Made by a program: the position numbers and the translations under genes. From Oceanobacillus massiliensis str. N'diop (GTDB taxonomy: Bacteria; Bacillota; Bacilli; Bacillales; Amphibacillaceae), in NCBI RefSeq assembly GCF_000285495.1, contig NZ_HE610977.1, positions 23,753-73,261 on the forward strand: a stretch of 49,509 nt of DNA. Direction: 5' to 3'. Below, piece after piece: positions 1 through 7,956 of the stretch. The notes below the pieces were generated by a model. It was not told the DNA's origin. It saw nothing but the letters and a program-made list of their open reading frames with translations, and made no database searches. The first letter of the stretch is position 1. Each line of letters starts with the position of its first letter.

Positions 1-244
1 GTACATAGCCGATATTCCATCTCAATTCATGTATATTGTAATCTTTTATGTTTTTATCATCTATGTAAATTGCTCCTGATGATGGCTCGATAAGCCGGTT
101 GATCATTTTCATCGTAGTCGTTTTTCCGCAGCCGCTTGGTCCAATTAGCGTTAGGATTTCCCCTCTTTTGACCTGAAGTGAGAAATCTTTTATTGCCTGT
201 GTACCATCAGCATATACTTTAGATACATTCTTAAATTCAATCAT
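1..244 (-). CDS. opuCA: Osmoprotectant ABC transporter ATP-binding subunit (OpuCA/OpuBA type), 5' part only
   Basis: Partial gene; only the first 81 codons lie in the window and the rest runs off the left edge. The N-terminus reads MIEFKNVSKVYADGTQAIKDF and carries a complete Walker A (GPSGCGKTTTMKMINRLIEP, about residues 37-56), the arrangement typical of the glycine betaine/carnitine/choline importer ATPases OpuBA/OpuCA. A good ribosome binding site (AGGGAGG) precedes the ATG. The product would energise uptake of compatible solutes at the inner face of the membrane. A SigB-like promoter lies just upstream. The exact substrate and the OpuB/OpuC choice cannot be decided from this fragment. 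Confidence 0.82.
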   Translation of the reverse strand, partial: MIEFKNVSKVYADGTQAIKDFSLQVKRGEILTLIGPSGCGKTTTMKMINRLIEPSSGAIYIDDKNIKDYNIHELRWNIGYV

Positions 245-269
245 AACTTTCCTCCCTGTTAATTCTAAA

Positions 270-295
270 CTACCCTATGATAATTTATATTAAAC
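270..295 (-). promoter_or_regulatory. Candidate SigB promoter of the osmoprotectant transporter gene
   Basis: On the minus strand GTTTAA (290-295) is followed after 14 bases by GGGTAG (270-275), close to the general-stress consensus GTTTAA-N12-14-GGGWAW. It would start transcription about 20 bases before the ATG at 244. SigB control of osmoprotectant uptake is known in Bacillus and Listeria; its use here is inference. Confidence 0.45.
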
Positions 296-440
296 CAATT
301 TACCAGGGAATGCCTGTAAAATGGATTGGCTAATATTTTGGTTCTTTATCTTAGTAGTTCGTGCTAAAATAACGATAGAACTTCACATCGCTTAAAAATG
401 TTAAGTATCCAAATTACTAATCATGAAAGTAGGAAAATCG

Positions 441-1022
441 ATGGAATATATTTTATTTGGAATCATTGCTTATTTGTTAGGATCCATCCCTTCAGCATTA
501 ATTGTCGGAAAGGCTGGTTACAAAGTTGATATACGGGAACATGGGAGCGGGAACCTTGGAGCAACAAATACCTTCCGGGTACTCGGTATGAAGGCAGGTA
601 TCATCGTGACCCTTGCAGATATCTTAAAAGGGACTGCAGCTACATTGATTCCTCTGCTGTTTGATGCAGATGTTTACATACTTGCTATTGGTCTATTAGC
701 CGTTGTCGGACATACATATCCCATTTTCGCCAGATTTAAGGGCGGAAAGGCAGTCGCAACTTCATCAGGGATAATTTTAGGAATATACCCGCTATTGTTT
801 GCCTTGATGATTGCAACCTTTCTAATAACGTTATATTTATCTAAGTATGTATCCCTCTCATCGATAATTACCGGGATTATAAGCCTGTTCATTTCATTCT
901 TTTTTCATGACATTGGACTTATTATCATTATTTCCCTGCTGACTGCCTTTGTCATTTATCGGCATAAGGAAAATATTAAACGTATCAAAAATGGAACCGA
1001 ACCCAAAATAACTTGGATGTAA
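441..1022 (+). CDS. plsY: Glycerol-3-phosphate acyltransferase PlsY
   Basis: Integral membrane enzyme that transfers an acyl group from acyl-phosphate to glycerol-3-phosphate, the first step of phospholipid synthesis. The protein has the PlsY motifs SGNLGATN near the N-terminus and [17 protein letters not shown] in the middle, with about five hydrophobic segments. I chose the ATG at 441 rather than 423: it gives 193 residues, the length of B. subtilis PlsY (YneS), and AGTAGG is suitably placed before it. It heads a plus-strand run with folE2, yidD and yneR. In B. subtilis yneR and plsY are direct neighbours; here folE2 and yidD lie between them. Confidence 0.95.
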   Translation: MEYILFGIIAYLLGSIPSALIVGKAGYKVDIREHGSGNLGATNTFRVLGMKAGIIVTLADILKGTAATLIPLLFDADVYILAIGLLAVVGHTYPIFARFKGGKAVATSSGIILGIYPLLFALMIATFLITLYLSKYVSLSSIITGIISLFISFFFHDIGLIIIISLLTAFVIYRHKENIKRIKNGTEPKITWM

Positions 1023-1148
1023 AACCGCTTAAGGGTAATTATATAAATTGAATAATTAGCTTGCATTCAGTATACTTAAAGTCAGTCAAAAAGCCAAAAG
1101 ATGCAGGCTACTGATTAGAAATTTTAATGTTAGAGAGGGGACTCTGCC

Positions 1149-2081
1149 TTGCAAACTAAAATACTCCCGCTTAAACAATTGCCGACCAAAAAACAGCGGC
1201 ATGAATTGTTTGGTTCTGTCCAGCCTGCTGAAAAAACCAAACCAATTGAAAAAAATCAAATGGCAGACATACAAAATACTAAAAAAGACTTTCTATTTCA
1301 TTTGGATGCTGTTGGTATTTCGAATGTTAAATATCCGGTTATCATTACAAGTAAGGTAAATCCAGAATTCCAGACAAGTATTGGCACATTCAAGTTCTCC
1401 TCCAGCTTGTCCAATACGAGTAAAGGAACCAACATGAGCCGTTTTATGGAACATCTGAACCATTTTCATGAACAAGGGAATGCCGTTAACGTGGCAAATC
1501 TCAGTACATTTGCTAAAGAATTGTCGGAACGTCTTGATCAGAAAGATGCTACCATAGACGTTTCCTTTCCATGGTTCTTCGAAAGAAAGGGGCCGAATTC
1601 AGGTTTGTCAGGTTTAAACCATGCTGAAGCAGGAATTCGTGTTACCTATCATCAAGAAGATGGGTATACAGCTACCGTATCGTTATCTGGACAAATTACT
1701 ACACTTTGTCCATGTTCAAAAGAAATCAGCGAATATAGTGCCCATAATCAGCGTGGTGAAGTAAGCATGGAGGCGACCTTAACCGAGAACTTTAATGAGG
1801 AAGAAACGGATTGGAAAGAAATGCTTCTCGAAGCTGCCGAAAGCAATGCCAGCGCAAGACTCCATCCAGTCCTCAAGCGGCCGGATGAAAAAATGGTAAC
1901 AGAACAGGCTTATGAAAATCCTCGATTTGTCGAGGATATTGTCCGGCTGGTGGCTGCTGATTTATATGAAATGCCTTTTGTTGCAAGGTTTAAGGTTTCG
2001 TGCAGAAATGAAGAATCCATCCATCTGCATGATGCAATTGCATCCATCAGCTTTGATAAGCTGAACGACACAATCGAGTAG
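1149..2081 (+). CDS. folE2: GTP cyclohydrolase IB (FolE2)
   Basis: Converts GTP to 7,8-dihydroneopterin triphosphate, the entry step of tetrahydrofolate (and often queuosine) synthesis, in the cytoplasm. The 310-residue length and the motif [18 protein letters not shown] (about residues 186-203) with the active-site cysteine identify the metal-promiscuous IB family rather than the zinc-requiring FolE. Start is a TTG preceded by GAGAGGGG. It sits 5 bases before yidD. In B. subtilis the FolE2 homologue is Zur-regulated and used in zinc starvation; I looked for a Zur-type inverted repeat upstream (1023-1140) and saw none, so here it may be the housekeeping enzyme. Confidence 0.93.
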   Translation: MQTKILPLKQLPTKKQRHELFGSVQPAEKTKPIEKNQMADIQNTKKDFLFHLDAVGISNVKYPVIITSKVNPEFQTSIGTFKFSSSLSNTSKGTNMSRFMEHLNHFHEQGNAVNVANLSTFAKELSERLDQKDATIDVSFPWFFERKGPNSGLSGLNHAEAGIRVTYHQEDGYTATVSLSGQITTLCPCSKEISEYSAHNQRGEVSMEATLTENFNEEETDWKEMLLEAAESNASARLHPVLKRPDEKMVTEQAYENPRFVEDIVRLVAADLYEMPFVARFKVSCRNEESIHLHDAIASISFDKLNDTIE

Positions 2082-2086
2082 AAACA

Positions 2087-2320
2087 ATGAAATTTATCTT
2101 TATTGGACTCATTAAATTTTACCGGTTGGCTATCAGTCCATATACTCCATCAACATGCAGATTCTACCCGTCATGTTCGGAATACGGTCTGGTGGCATTC
2201 CGGAGATTCGGAGCAATTAAAGGGGCTTATTTAACGATTAAACGAATCAGCAAATGCCATCCATTACATCCTGGTGGCGTGGATTTCGTTCCTGAGAAAA
2301 CATCCAAGCATGATAAATAG
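2087..2320 (+). CDS. yidD: Membrane protein insertion efficiency factor YidD
   Basis: Small 77-residue protein of the YidD family, thought to help the YidC/OxaA insertase. The signature [24 protein letters not shown] (residues 11-34) with its three conserved cysteines, and the later CHPLHPGG, are complete. An amphipathic N-terminal helix is predicted to lie on the inner membrane face. Usually near rnpA-yidC in other phyla; in Bacillus (YtjA) it is elsewhere, so its position after folE2 is a local arrangement. Five bases separate it from folE2, which suggests cotranscription. Confidence 0.94.
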   Translation: MKFIFIGLIKFYRLAISPYTPSTCRFYPSCSEYGLVAFRRFGAIKGAYLTIKRISKCHPLHPGGVDFVPEKTSKHDK

Positions 2321-2350
2321 TTTTTCTAACGAGAAAAGGAGCTGTCGTAA

Positions 2351-2638
2351 TTGAAACTGGAGATAAGCAACGAAGCTGCAAAATGGTATAGAGAAGAATT
2401 GGATGCTGAAGACGCCACATATTTACGTTTTTTTGTACGTTATGGAGGAGTTGGAGGCAAGATTCCAGGGTTTTCTCTCGGAATAAAAAAAGATGATCCA
2501 AAGACCATTCATTCAACCGTAAAAGCAGAAAACATTCATTTCTATATTGAAGAATCGGATATATGGTATTTTGAAGACAGTGATTTGGTTATAGACTTTG
2601 ATAAACAGCAGCAAGAACCTGTTTTGAAATATGTATAA
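2351..2638 (+). CDS. yneR: HesB/IscA-like protein YneR
   Basis: 95-residue protein of the HesB/YneR branch of the IscA-like fold (MKLEISNEAAKWYREEL, RYGGVGGKIPGFSLGI). The family's cysteine motif for iron-sulfur clusters is absent; no Cys is present, as in B. subtilis YneR, so a cluster-scaffold role is unlikely. Function is unknown. Start is a TTG with AAAAGGAG at good spacing. It ends at a strong terminator shared with the convergent yneQ, and its neighbourhood (plsY, yneQ, yneP, tlp) matches B. subtilis. Confidence 0.88.
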   Translation: MKLEISNEAAKWYREELDAEDATYLRFFVRYGGVGGKIPGFSLGIKKDDPKTIHSTVKAENIHFYIEESDIWYFEDSDLVIDFDKQQQEPVLKYV

Positions 2639-2640
2639 GG

Positions 2641-2667
2641 AAAAGGCGTCCCCCTTGGACGCCTTTT
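2641..2667. terminator. Bidirectional terminator between yneR and yneQ
   Basis: Ten-base perfect stem AAAAGGCGTC / GACGCCTTTT (2641-2650 and 2658-2667) with a 7-base loop; A and T runs at the ends let it work in both directions for the convergent genes. Confidence 0.9.
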
Positions 2668-2965
2668 ATAATTTGAATTTTTCCAGTTGGTCCCATTTGT
2701 TTTCCTTTTGCAATACCTCTTTTTGGAGATCGCCAAACAAGTCATAATGCGGATATTTTTCATCTTTATGAATCCATTGTTCCTGCAGGCCATAAGTTTC
2801 ACCCCAGGCTATCAATTTATCGATATCGCTGCATCCCGCCTTTGTAACTGTATTGCATCCCGGGAAACGGTCGTCAAGCCAATAATGCGTTAAAAAATCA
2901 ATATTGCCATTCGCCACATTTCTTTTCCATGCGACTAACTCATTTCTCTTTAATCCAAAGGCCAT
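2666..2965 (-). CDS. yneQ: Conserved hypothetical protein YneQ
   Basis: 99-residue cytoplasmic protein of the YneQ family, rich in Trp and charged residues (MAFGLKRNELVAWKRNVANG). No catalytic motif is recognised and no function is known. It has a ribosome binding site (GAAGGTGA) that overlaps the end of yneP, two bases away, so the two are probably translationally coupled. Identification rests on resemblance to B. subtilis YneQ (same length) and on conserved position between yneP and yneR. Confidence 0.85.
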   Translation of the reverse strand: MAFGLKRNELVAWKRNVANGNIDFLTHYWLDDRFPGCNTVTKAGCSDIDKLIAWGETYGLQEQWIHKDEKYPHYDLFGDLQKEVLQKENKWDQLEKFKL

Positions 2966-2967
2966 CT

Positions 2968-3396
2968 TTAATCACCTTCAATCTGACTCATATACGCTTG
3001 ATGCCATTCTGGAAATGACCTTCTTAAGGAAATTGGCCGGAATGAATCTTTCTTTACTACTGCATGCTTTGTAGTACCGCTCACGGCAGTTTCACCACTG
3101 GAGTTCAGAATTTGATAGCCATATTGAGTCCGAATTCCATCATATTGTTCGAGCCAAGTTTCAACAAAAGCTTCTTCACCATAACGAATGGGCTGTTTGA
3201 ACGAAAGCTGTGCGTCGAGTACCGGTGAGACAACTCCTTTTTCCTCTATACCTGCATAGCTCAATCCCAATTCTTCAATATATTTCGTTCGGCCAATTTC
3301 AAACCAGACCAAATAATTCGCATGATAAACAACACCCATTTGATCTGTTTCCTGGTATCTTACTTCAATTGGAGTACGTACTTTCTTCACTTGCAT
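2968..3396 (-). CDS. yneP: Acyl-CoA thioesterase YneP (hot-dog fold, 4HBT family)
   Basis: 142 residues with the 4-hydroxybenzoyl-CoA thioesterase signature: RYQETDQMGVVYHANYLVWFE (about 13-33), where the Asp in the ETDQMG motif is the usual catalytic residue. Likely hydrolyses an acyl-CoA in the cytoplasm; the substrate cannot be told. Cotranscribed with yneQ. In the B. subtilis order tlp-yneP-yneQ. Confidence 0.9.
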   Translation of the reverse strand: MQVKKVRTPIEVRYQETDQMGVVYHANYLVWFEIGRTKYIEELGLSYAGIEEKGVVSPVLDAQLSFKQPIRYGEEAFVETWLEQYDGIRTQYGYQILNSSGETAVSGTTKHAVVKKDSFRPISLRRSFPEWHQAYMSQIEGD

Positions 3397-3472
3397 TTCC
3401 CCCTAGTTAATTACTTCCATAATCGTATCATAAAATGGGCAGGAAACCGTAAATACTGCTTAAGCTGAAAAA

Positions 3473-3505
3473 AATACCTCAAATCATGTCTGGATTTGAG
3501 GTATT
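3473..3505 (-). terminator. Terminator after tlp
   Basis: Thirteen-base stem (3473-3485 with 3493-3505) and 7-base loop; on the minus strand it is followed by a run of six T, placed 10 bases after the tlp stop codon. Confidence 0.88.
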
Positions 3506-3514
3506 GTCTTCAAT

Positions 3515-3745
3515 TTATTCATGCTGGTTGCGATATTCATCCTTAATTTCTTCACGAAATCCTTCAATGGCCTCTTCTCTTTGCTTGTTTTTCGCCATAA
3601 TTTGCTCTTTCTCCTGCCCTGAAGCGGATTGCAGCGTATCATGGGACTTTTCGATATTTTGAATGGTGTCCTGTACCATACTTTGCAGTTTTTCTGCATT
3701 ATCACTGCGATCATCCGGGTTTGGCTGAAATGGTTTGTCTGTCAT
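3515..3745 (-). CDS. tlp: Small acid-soluble spore protein Tlp
   Basis: 76 residues, highly polar and coiled-coil-like, with the family start MTDKPFQPNPDDRSDNAEKLQ and conserved KSHDTL. Tlp is a minor forespore protein made under SigG in B. subtilis (83 residues), function unclear despite its historic thioredoxin-like name. It is monocistronic here with its own terminator. In B. subtilis it follows sspN; I found no SspN-like peptide upstream, only the FbpB-like gene. Confidence 0.93.
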   Translation of the reverse strand: MTDKPFQPNPDDRSDNAEKLQSMVQDTIQNIEKSHDTLQSASGQEKEQIMAKNKQREEAIEGFREEIKDEYRNQHE

Positions 3746-3852
3746 TCATTACGCTCCTTTCTATTCCTTATATTCGTTTATCTTTTCTTAAAATCAAGAT
3801 CCTATACAAAAGTAGTTAAAGTCATGGATTGAATTATAAGTCCATGTATCAA

Positions 3853-3899
3853 AAGAAAGATGCTGTTTCTCCCCGTATTGGAGAAGCAGCATCTTTCTT
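3853..3899 (-). terminator. Terminator of the FbpB-like gene
   Basis: Twenty-base stem (3853-3872 with 3880-3899, one G.U-type mismatch) and 7-base loop. It overlaps the stop codon of the small gene at 3898-4044 and is followed on the minus strand by TTTCTTTT. Confidence 0.82.
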
Positions 3900-4044
3900 A
3901 TTTTTCGTTTGCTCTTCTAACTGTTTGTTGCATCTTCATATCCATGTTATTCTCAATTCTTTCCAGGAGCATTCTATCCTGCAATATTTGCTTCCTATTC
4001 TCAGCTACCAACTCGTCAAAACTAAGCTTCTTTTTAAGAGAAAT
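3898..4044 (-). CDS. FbpB-family small basic protein with apparent ATT start
   Basis: 48-residue frame reading ISLKKKLSFDELVAENRKQI then LQDRMLLERIENNM and a basic tail ending RRANEK. The core (K-K-x-S-F-[DE]-E-L-V-x-E-N-[KR]-x-x-[IL]-L-x-D, then LERIE) is the pattern of the FbpB family, whose B. subtilis member is a Fur-controlled partner of the sRNA FsrA in iron sparing. No ATG, GTG or TTG can start it: an in-frame TAA lies 8 codons upstream of the ATT codon at 4042-4044, and AAAAAAAGGAG stands 9 bases before that ATT. An AUU start, or an ATG lost by mutation, is therefore needed. The start lies in a hairpin (4041-4081). No Fur box was seen upstream. Family assignment is from memory of the consensus. 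Confidence 0.6.
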   Translation of the reverse strand: MSLKKKLSFDELVAENRKQILQDRMLLERIENNMDMKMQQTVRRANEK

Positions 4045-4081
4045 GGCAATCCACTCCTTTTTTTAAGAAGTATTGCCATTT
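4041..4081 (-). promoter_or_regulatory. Hairpin over the start region of the FbpB-like gene
   Basis: Perfect 10-base inverted repeat AAATGGCAAT (4041-4050) and ATTGCCATTT (4072-4081) with a 21-base loop. In the minus-strand mRNA the loop holds the Shine-Dalgarno sequence and the downstream arm covers the AUU start, so the fold could gate translation. The stem is seen; the regulatory role is inference. Confidence 0.5.
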
Positions 4082-4167
4082 TATTAAAAATTTATAATTA
4101 AGTATTTCTAAAAGTCAGCCAGAAGTAATAAATACAGTTATCGTTCATCAGTATTTACCTGTCGACA

Positions 4168-4767
4168 TTAGTTCAATTTATGGAGCATCTCTTCCATAAA
4201 TTCATAGTCCATCGGGCCAATTTTCCTGCTCTGCTGTACGATTCCATCTGTGCCAATGAAATAGGATGTTGGGGCAGCATATATATTATATTCTTCTGAT
4301 ACGGTTGCTTTCCTGTCCAGTGGAACCACATATGTAAATGAAAATTCAGCGATAAAGTCAGCAACATCCTGTACATTCTTCTCCTTATCTGTCATGTTCA
4401 CTGCAACAATTTCCACCTCATCACCATATTCCTCGTAGAACTTCTGCATTTCAGGCATTTCTTCACGACAGGGCGGACACCATGTATACCAGAAGTTGAG
4501 GATTACTTTTTTACCCTGAAGGTCTGATAACCTGAATGCTTCTCCGTCCAGGGTCTCTAGTTCAAAATCAGGTGCCGGCTCCCCAGGCTCGATGCCAATA
4601 CTCTCTATAGGAGCGATTGCTCCACCTTCCGCATTAGAATCACCTGATTCATTATTTATATTTGTTTTAGAGTCACCTTGTTCCTCGGTTTTTTGCTCAA
4701 TGAAGTTGCCAATGACAACTCCCGCTAAAACGATAAGTATCATTAAGCCAAACATCTTTTTAAACAA
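4168..4767 (-). CDS. yneN: Membrane-anchored thiol-disulfide oxidoreductase (ResA/YneN family)
   Basis: Thioredoxin-fold protein with one N-terminal membrane anchor (MFGLMILIVLAGVVIGNF) and an outward-facing domain carrying WYTWCPPCREEM, active-site cysteines at about residues 97 and 100. A Ser/Asn/Glu-rich linker joins anchor and domain. It would reduce or exchange disulfides outside the membrane; ResA homologues act in cytochrome c maturation, which fits the nearby ccd genes. I prefer the TTG at 4767, which has GGGGGAG six bases upstream and gives 199 residues; an ATG at 4782 lacks a binding site and a longer frame to 4860 is implausible. TATAAT (4877-4882) may be its -10. Same position as B. 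subtilis yneN, beside citB. Confidence 0.85.
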   Translation of the reverse strand: MFKKMFGLMILIVLAGVVIGNFIEQKTEEQGDSKTNINNESGDSNAEGGAIAPIESIGIEPGEPAPDFELETLDGEAFRLSDLQGKKVILNFWYTWCPPCREEMPEMQKFYEEYGDEVEIVAVNMTDKEKNVQDVADFIAEFSFTYVVPLDRKATVSEEYNIYAAPTSYFIGTDGIVQQSRKIGPMDYEFMEEMLHKLN

Positions 4768-4931
4768 CTGTTTCTCCCCCATAGCATTGCTGCACATTTC
4801 ATTAAGATAAATGTATTCCACCCTATCGTATGTATTAAAGAGGCGTTTGTAAAGATACATGGCTCAGTTTTCATAAATTATACACTTTTGCAGAATAGTG
4901 TTTCGATATTTGAAAATCATTGCAGAATATC

Positions 4932-4968
4932 AAAAAAATTGCCCCGGTAAACTAGACCGGAGCAATTT
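4932..4968 (-). terminator. Terminator of citB
   Basis: Thirteen-base stem with one mismatch (4936-4948 and 4956-4968), 7-base loop, followed on the minus strand by a T7 run; lies just after the citB stop. Confidence 0.9.
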
Positions 4969-4977
4969 CATGACATA

Positions 4978-7689
4978 TTATGCTTTCATTTTCTCACGAA
5001 GTACCATACGAAGAATTCCACCATGGCGATAGTAATCAATTTCCACATCGCTTTCGAATCGGGCAACAGCGTTAAATTCAGTTGTCTTCCCAGATTCGTC
5101 GATAGCAGTTACTTTCACTACATCACGAGGTGAAATCGTTTCATCGATTTCAACATTGAATGTTTCTCTACCAGTTAAGCCAAGTGTTTTAGCATTTTGA
5201 CCTTTTTCAAATTGTAATGGCAGTACTCCCATCATTACAAGGTTAGAACGGTGAATGCGTTCAAAGCTTTCTGCAATAACTGTTTTAATCCCTAAAAGAT
5301 TTGTGCCTTTTGCAGCCCAGTCACGGGAAGAGCCCATTCCGTAATCCTTACCGCCCATTACAACAAGACCTGTTCCATCCTGTTGATATTTCATTGCTGC
5401 ATCATAGATTGGCATCACTTCGCCAGTTGGCCAGTATGTGGTATAGCCACCCTCTGTACCAGGTGCCAGCAAGTTACGAATCCGAATGTTTGCAAATGTA
5501 CCGCGCATCATAATTTCATGGTTACCGCGACGGGATCCATAAGAGTTGAAATTCCTTGGTGAAACTCCTTTTTCCTGCAGATATTTCCCTGCAGGCATAT
5601 CCTTTGCAATTGCCCCGGCTGGAGAAATATGGTCTGTTGTAACAGAATCCCCAAACAGTCCAATGGCACGCAAATCATGGAGCGCATCAACAGTACCCGC
5701 TGCTTTACCCAATCCTTCAAAGAATGGTGGATTCTGAATATACGTTGAATCCTGATCCCACTCAAATAACGGTTCATCTGTCGTGTCGATTTCATTCCAC
5801 TTTTCGTTGGAAGCAAAAACATTTTCATATTCTTTACGGAAGATTTCAGGAGTAACAACACTATGGACTTCCTGTTTGATTTCTTCCATTGTTGGCCAAA
5901 TATCATTCATAAAGACATCATTGCCATCTTTATCTGTACCAAGCGGCTCTTTCGTCAAGTCGATATCCACTGTACCGGCTAAAGCATAAGCAACAACGAG
6001 CGGTGGTGATGCAAGGTAGTTGGCTTTAACAAGCGGATGGATCCGTCCTTCAAAATTTCGGTTACCCGATAGAACAGAAGAAGCGATCAGATCACTGTCC
6101 ATGATTGCTTTTTCAATCTCTTCACGTAATGGACCGGAGTTGCCGATACATGTTGTACAGCCGTAACCGACGAGATTGAAGCCTAACTGATCTAAATACG
6201 TCTGTAATCCGGCGTCTTCCAGGTAGCGTGTAACAACTTTGGAGCCTGGAGCCAGCGATGTTTTTACATAATCCGGTACTTTAAGCCCTTTTTCTATAGC
6301 CTTTTTCGCTACTAAGCCTGCACCGAGCATAACATATGGATTTGATGTGTTTGTACAGGATGTAATAGCTGCTATAGCAAGCGCGCCCGTTTTCATTGAT
6401 GATGTCTTACCATCCGGATGCTGTACGATAGCCTGCTTGTCAAACTCAGATTTGTCCATCCCAAATCCCTGGTTTCCTTCAGGTGCCGTAATCGCCTTGT
6501 TGAATTCTTTTTTCATATTTGAGAGCGCAATAAGATCTTGAGGACGCTTTGGTCCAGAAAGATTTGGTTCAAGCTTTGAAAGGTTCACTTCGATTACCTT
6601 TGTATAATCAGGATCTTTTTGATCAGGTGAGTACCATAAGTCATTTTGTTTACAGTATGTCTCTACCAGTTTGATTTGATCTTCACTGCGACCTGTCAAA
6701 CGAAGATAGTTCAAGGATTCTACATCAACAGGGAAAAATCCGCATGTTGCTCCGTATTCCGGTGCCATATTGGAAATAGTTGCACGGTCTGCAAGTGGCA
6801 TATCCTGTAACCCTGGACCAAAATATTCTACAAATTTCCCTACTACATTTTGTTCACGCAGTACCTGGGTTACCTTTAAAGCTAAATCGGTAGCTGTAGT
6901 TCCATTTGGAAAGCTTCCTGTAAATTTGACACCGATAACTTCCGGTGCAGGGAAGTAGGATGGCTGACCAAGCATTCCAGCTTCTGCTTCGATTCCACCT
7001 ACACCCCAGCCAAGGACACCTAGACCGTTGATCATCGTAGTGTGGGAATCAGTTCCTACCAGCGTATCCGGATATGCATCATATTCTCCAGCTTCATTTT
7101 CCACCCCGTGCACAACATTTGCCAGATATTCCAGGTTAACCTGGTGGACGATTCCTGTTGCAGGCGGAACAGCACGGTAATTATCAAATGCTTTCTGCGC
7201 CCAGTTCAAAAATTCATAACGCTCTGCATTACGCTCAAATTCTAAATCCATATTTGCTTTCAGCGCATTTGCTGTACCATATTGGTCAACTTGTACAGAG
7301 TGGTCAATAACAAGGTCAACCGGAACCTCCGGATTGATTTTATTTGGTTCTCCGCCTAAATCAACCATTGCCTTTCTTAATGATGCAAGGTCAACAACGG
7401 CTGGTACGCCTGTAAAATCCTGCAGAATGACACGGGAAGGTTTGAACGGAACATCTTCAGCCGTCCCCTTCTTTGTTCCCCATTTTGCAAGTGCTTCTAC
7501 GTGCTCATCCTTAATCTGATGTCCATCATGCTGGCGCAGTAAAGATTCCAGCAGTACGCGGATAGAGAACGGTAAACGCCCTACTTTACCGAGCCCTGCT
7601 TCTTCGAGATTTTTTAAACGGTAGTAATTATACTTCTTGCCGTTTAAGTCAAACTGTTTTTTAGCATTGTAAGCATTGTTGCTAGTCAT
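4978..7689 (-). CDS. citB: Aconitate hydratase (aconitase)
   Basis: Converts citrate to isocitrate in the TCA cycle; cytoplasmic, with a [4Fe-4S] cluster. The 903-residue length, the cluster cysteines in [13 protein letters not shown] and [12 protein letters not shown], and the C-terminal swivel-domain motif [10 protein letters not shown] identify the AcnA/IRP1-type enzyme. In B. subtilis CitB also binds RNA when iron is low. The start is set at 7689 because AAAGGGGT lies 7 bases before that ATG; an in-frame start 6 codons upstream has no binding site. Monocistronic. A CcpC-type dyad and a CodY-like sequence lie upstream. Confidence 0.97.
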   Translation of the reverse strand: MTSNNAYNAKKQFDLNGKKYNYYRLKNLEEAGLGKVGRLPFSIRVLLESLLRQHDGHQIKDEHVEALAKWGTKKGTAEDVPFKPSRVILQDFTGVPAVVDLASLRKAMVDLGGEPNKINPEVPVDLVIDHSVQVDQYGTANALKANMDLEFERNAERYEFLNWAQKAFDNYRAVPPATGIVHQVNLEYLANVVHGVENEAGEYDAYPDTLVGTDSHTTMINGLGVLGWGVGGIEAEAGMLGQPSYFPAPEVIGVKFTGSFPNGTTATDLALKVTQVLREQNVVGKFVEYFGPGLQDMPLADRATISNMAPEYGATCGFFPVDVESLNYLRLTGRSEDQIKLVETYCKQNDLWYSPDQKDPDYTKVIEVNLSKLEPNLSGPKRPQDLIALSNMKKEFNKAITAPEGNQGFGMDKSEFDKQAIVQHPDGKTSSMKTGALAIAAITSCTNTSNPYVMLGAGLVAKKAIEKGLKVPDYVKTSLAPGSKVVTRYLEDAGLQTYLDQLGFNLVGYGCTTCIGNSGPLREEIEKAIMDSDLIASSVLSGNRNFEGRIHPLVKANYLASPPLVVAYALAGTVDIDLTKEPLGTDKDGNDVFMNDIWPTMEEIKQEVHSVVTPEIFRKEYENVFASNEKWNEIDTTDEPLFEWDQDSTYIQNPPFFEGLGKAAGTVDALHDLRAIGLFGDSVTTDHISPAGAIAKDMPAGKYLQEKGVSPRNFNSYGSRRGNHEIMMRGTFANIRIRNLLAPGTEGGYTTYWPTGEVMPIYDAAMKYQQDGTGLVVMGGKDYGMGSSRDWAAKGTNLLGIKTVIAESFERIHRSNLVMMGVLPLQFEKGQNAKTLGLTGRETFNVEIDETISPRDVVKVTAIDESGKTTEFNAVARFESDVEIDYYRHGGILRMVLREKMKA

Positions 7690-7769
7690 GTTTGTTACCC
7701 CTTTCATTTGTTTCTCTGTCTGTCACATTATCAATCAAAAAAAGGATTTCTGTGACTGTATTTCTTTCC

Positions 7770-7784
7770 AATTTTCAAAAAACC
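7770..7784 (-). promoter_or_regulatory. Weak CodY-like box upstream of citB
   Basis: AATTTTCAAAAAACC matches the CodY consensus AATTTTCWGAAAATT at 12 of 15 positions. CodY represses citB in B. subtilis, so the position makes sense, but the match is marginal in AT-rich DNA. Confidence 0.3.
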
Positions 7785-7893
7785 TGCAAGCAATAATTAA
7801 TCATTAGACCTTCAATACTAATAATATAGGATTCTATCATTTAAAACAAATGATTCTTGCTATTAGCTATATACAAATATATTATGTAAATTG

Positions 7894-7908
7894 ATAACTA
7901 TTGCTTAT
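7894..7908 (-). promoter_or_regulatory. CcpC operator dyad of citB
   Basis: ATAACTATTGCTTAT is an exact ATAA-N7-TTAT dyad, the site bound by the citrate-responsive LysR regulator CcpC in front of citB in B. subtilis. It lies about 205 bases before the citB start. The match is seen; regulation is inferred. Confidence 0.6.
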
Positions 7909-7956
7909 CGGAAAATAAAAAGGTTCTTAAAACAAGTTATCATCATTTGAAGTCTC

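Noticed and set aside
1023-1140. Zur box before folE2
   Set aside because: AT-rich inverted sequence is present but does not resemble the Zur palindrome.
3484-3714. Alternative 76-codon frame overlapping tlp
   Set aside because: It is offset from the tlp frame, runs into the terminator stem and shows no family features; Tlp is clear.
4045-4167. Fur box before the FbpB-like gene
   Set aside because: No 7-1-7 TGATAAT-type match was found, although the family is Fur-regulated in B. subtilis.
7334-7519. Open frames opposite citB, tkt, mutS, the sulfatase and FGE
   Set aside because: They lie wholly inside strongly supported genes, lack binding sites and have no recognisable protein features.
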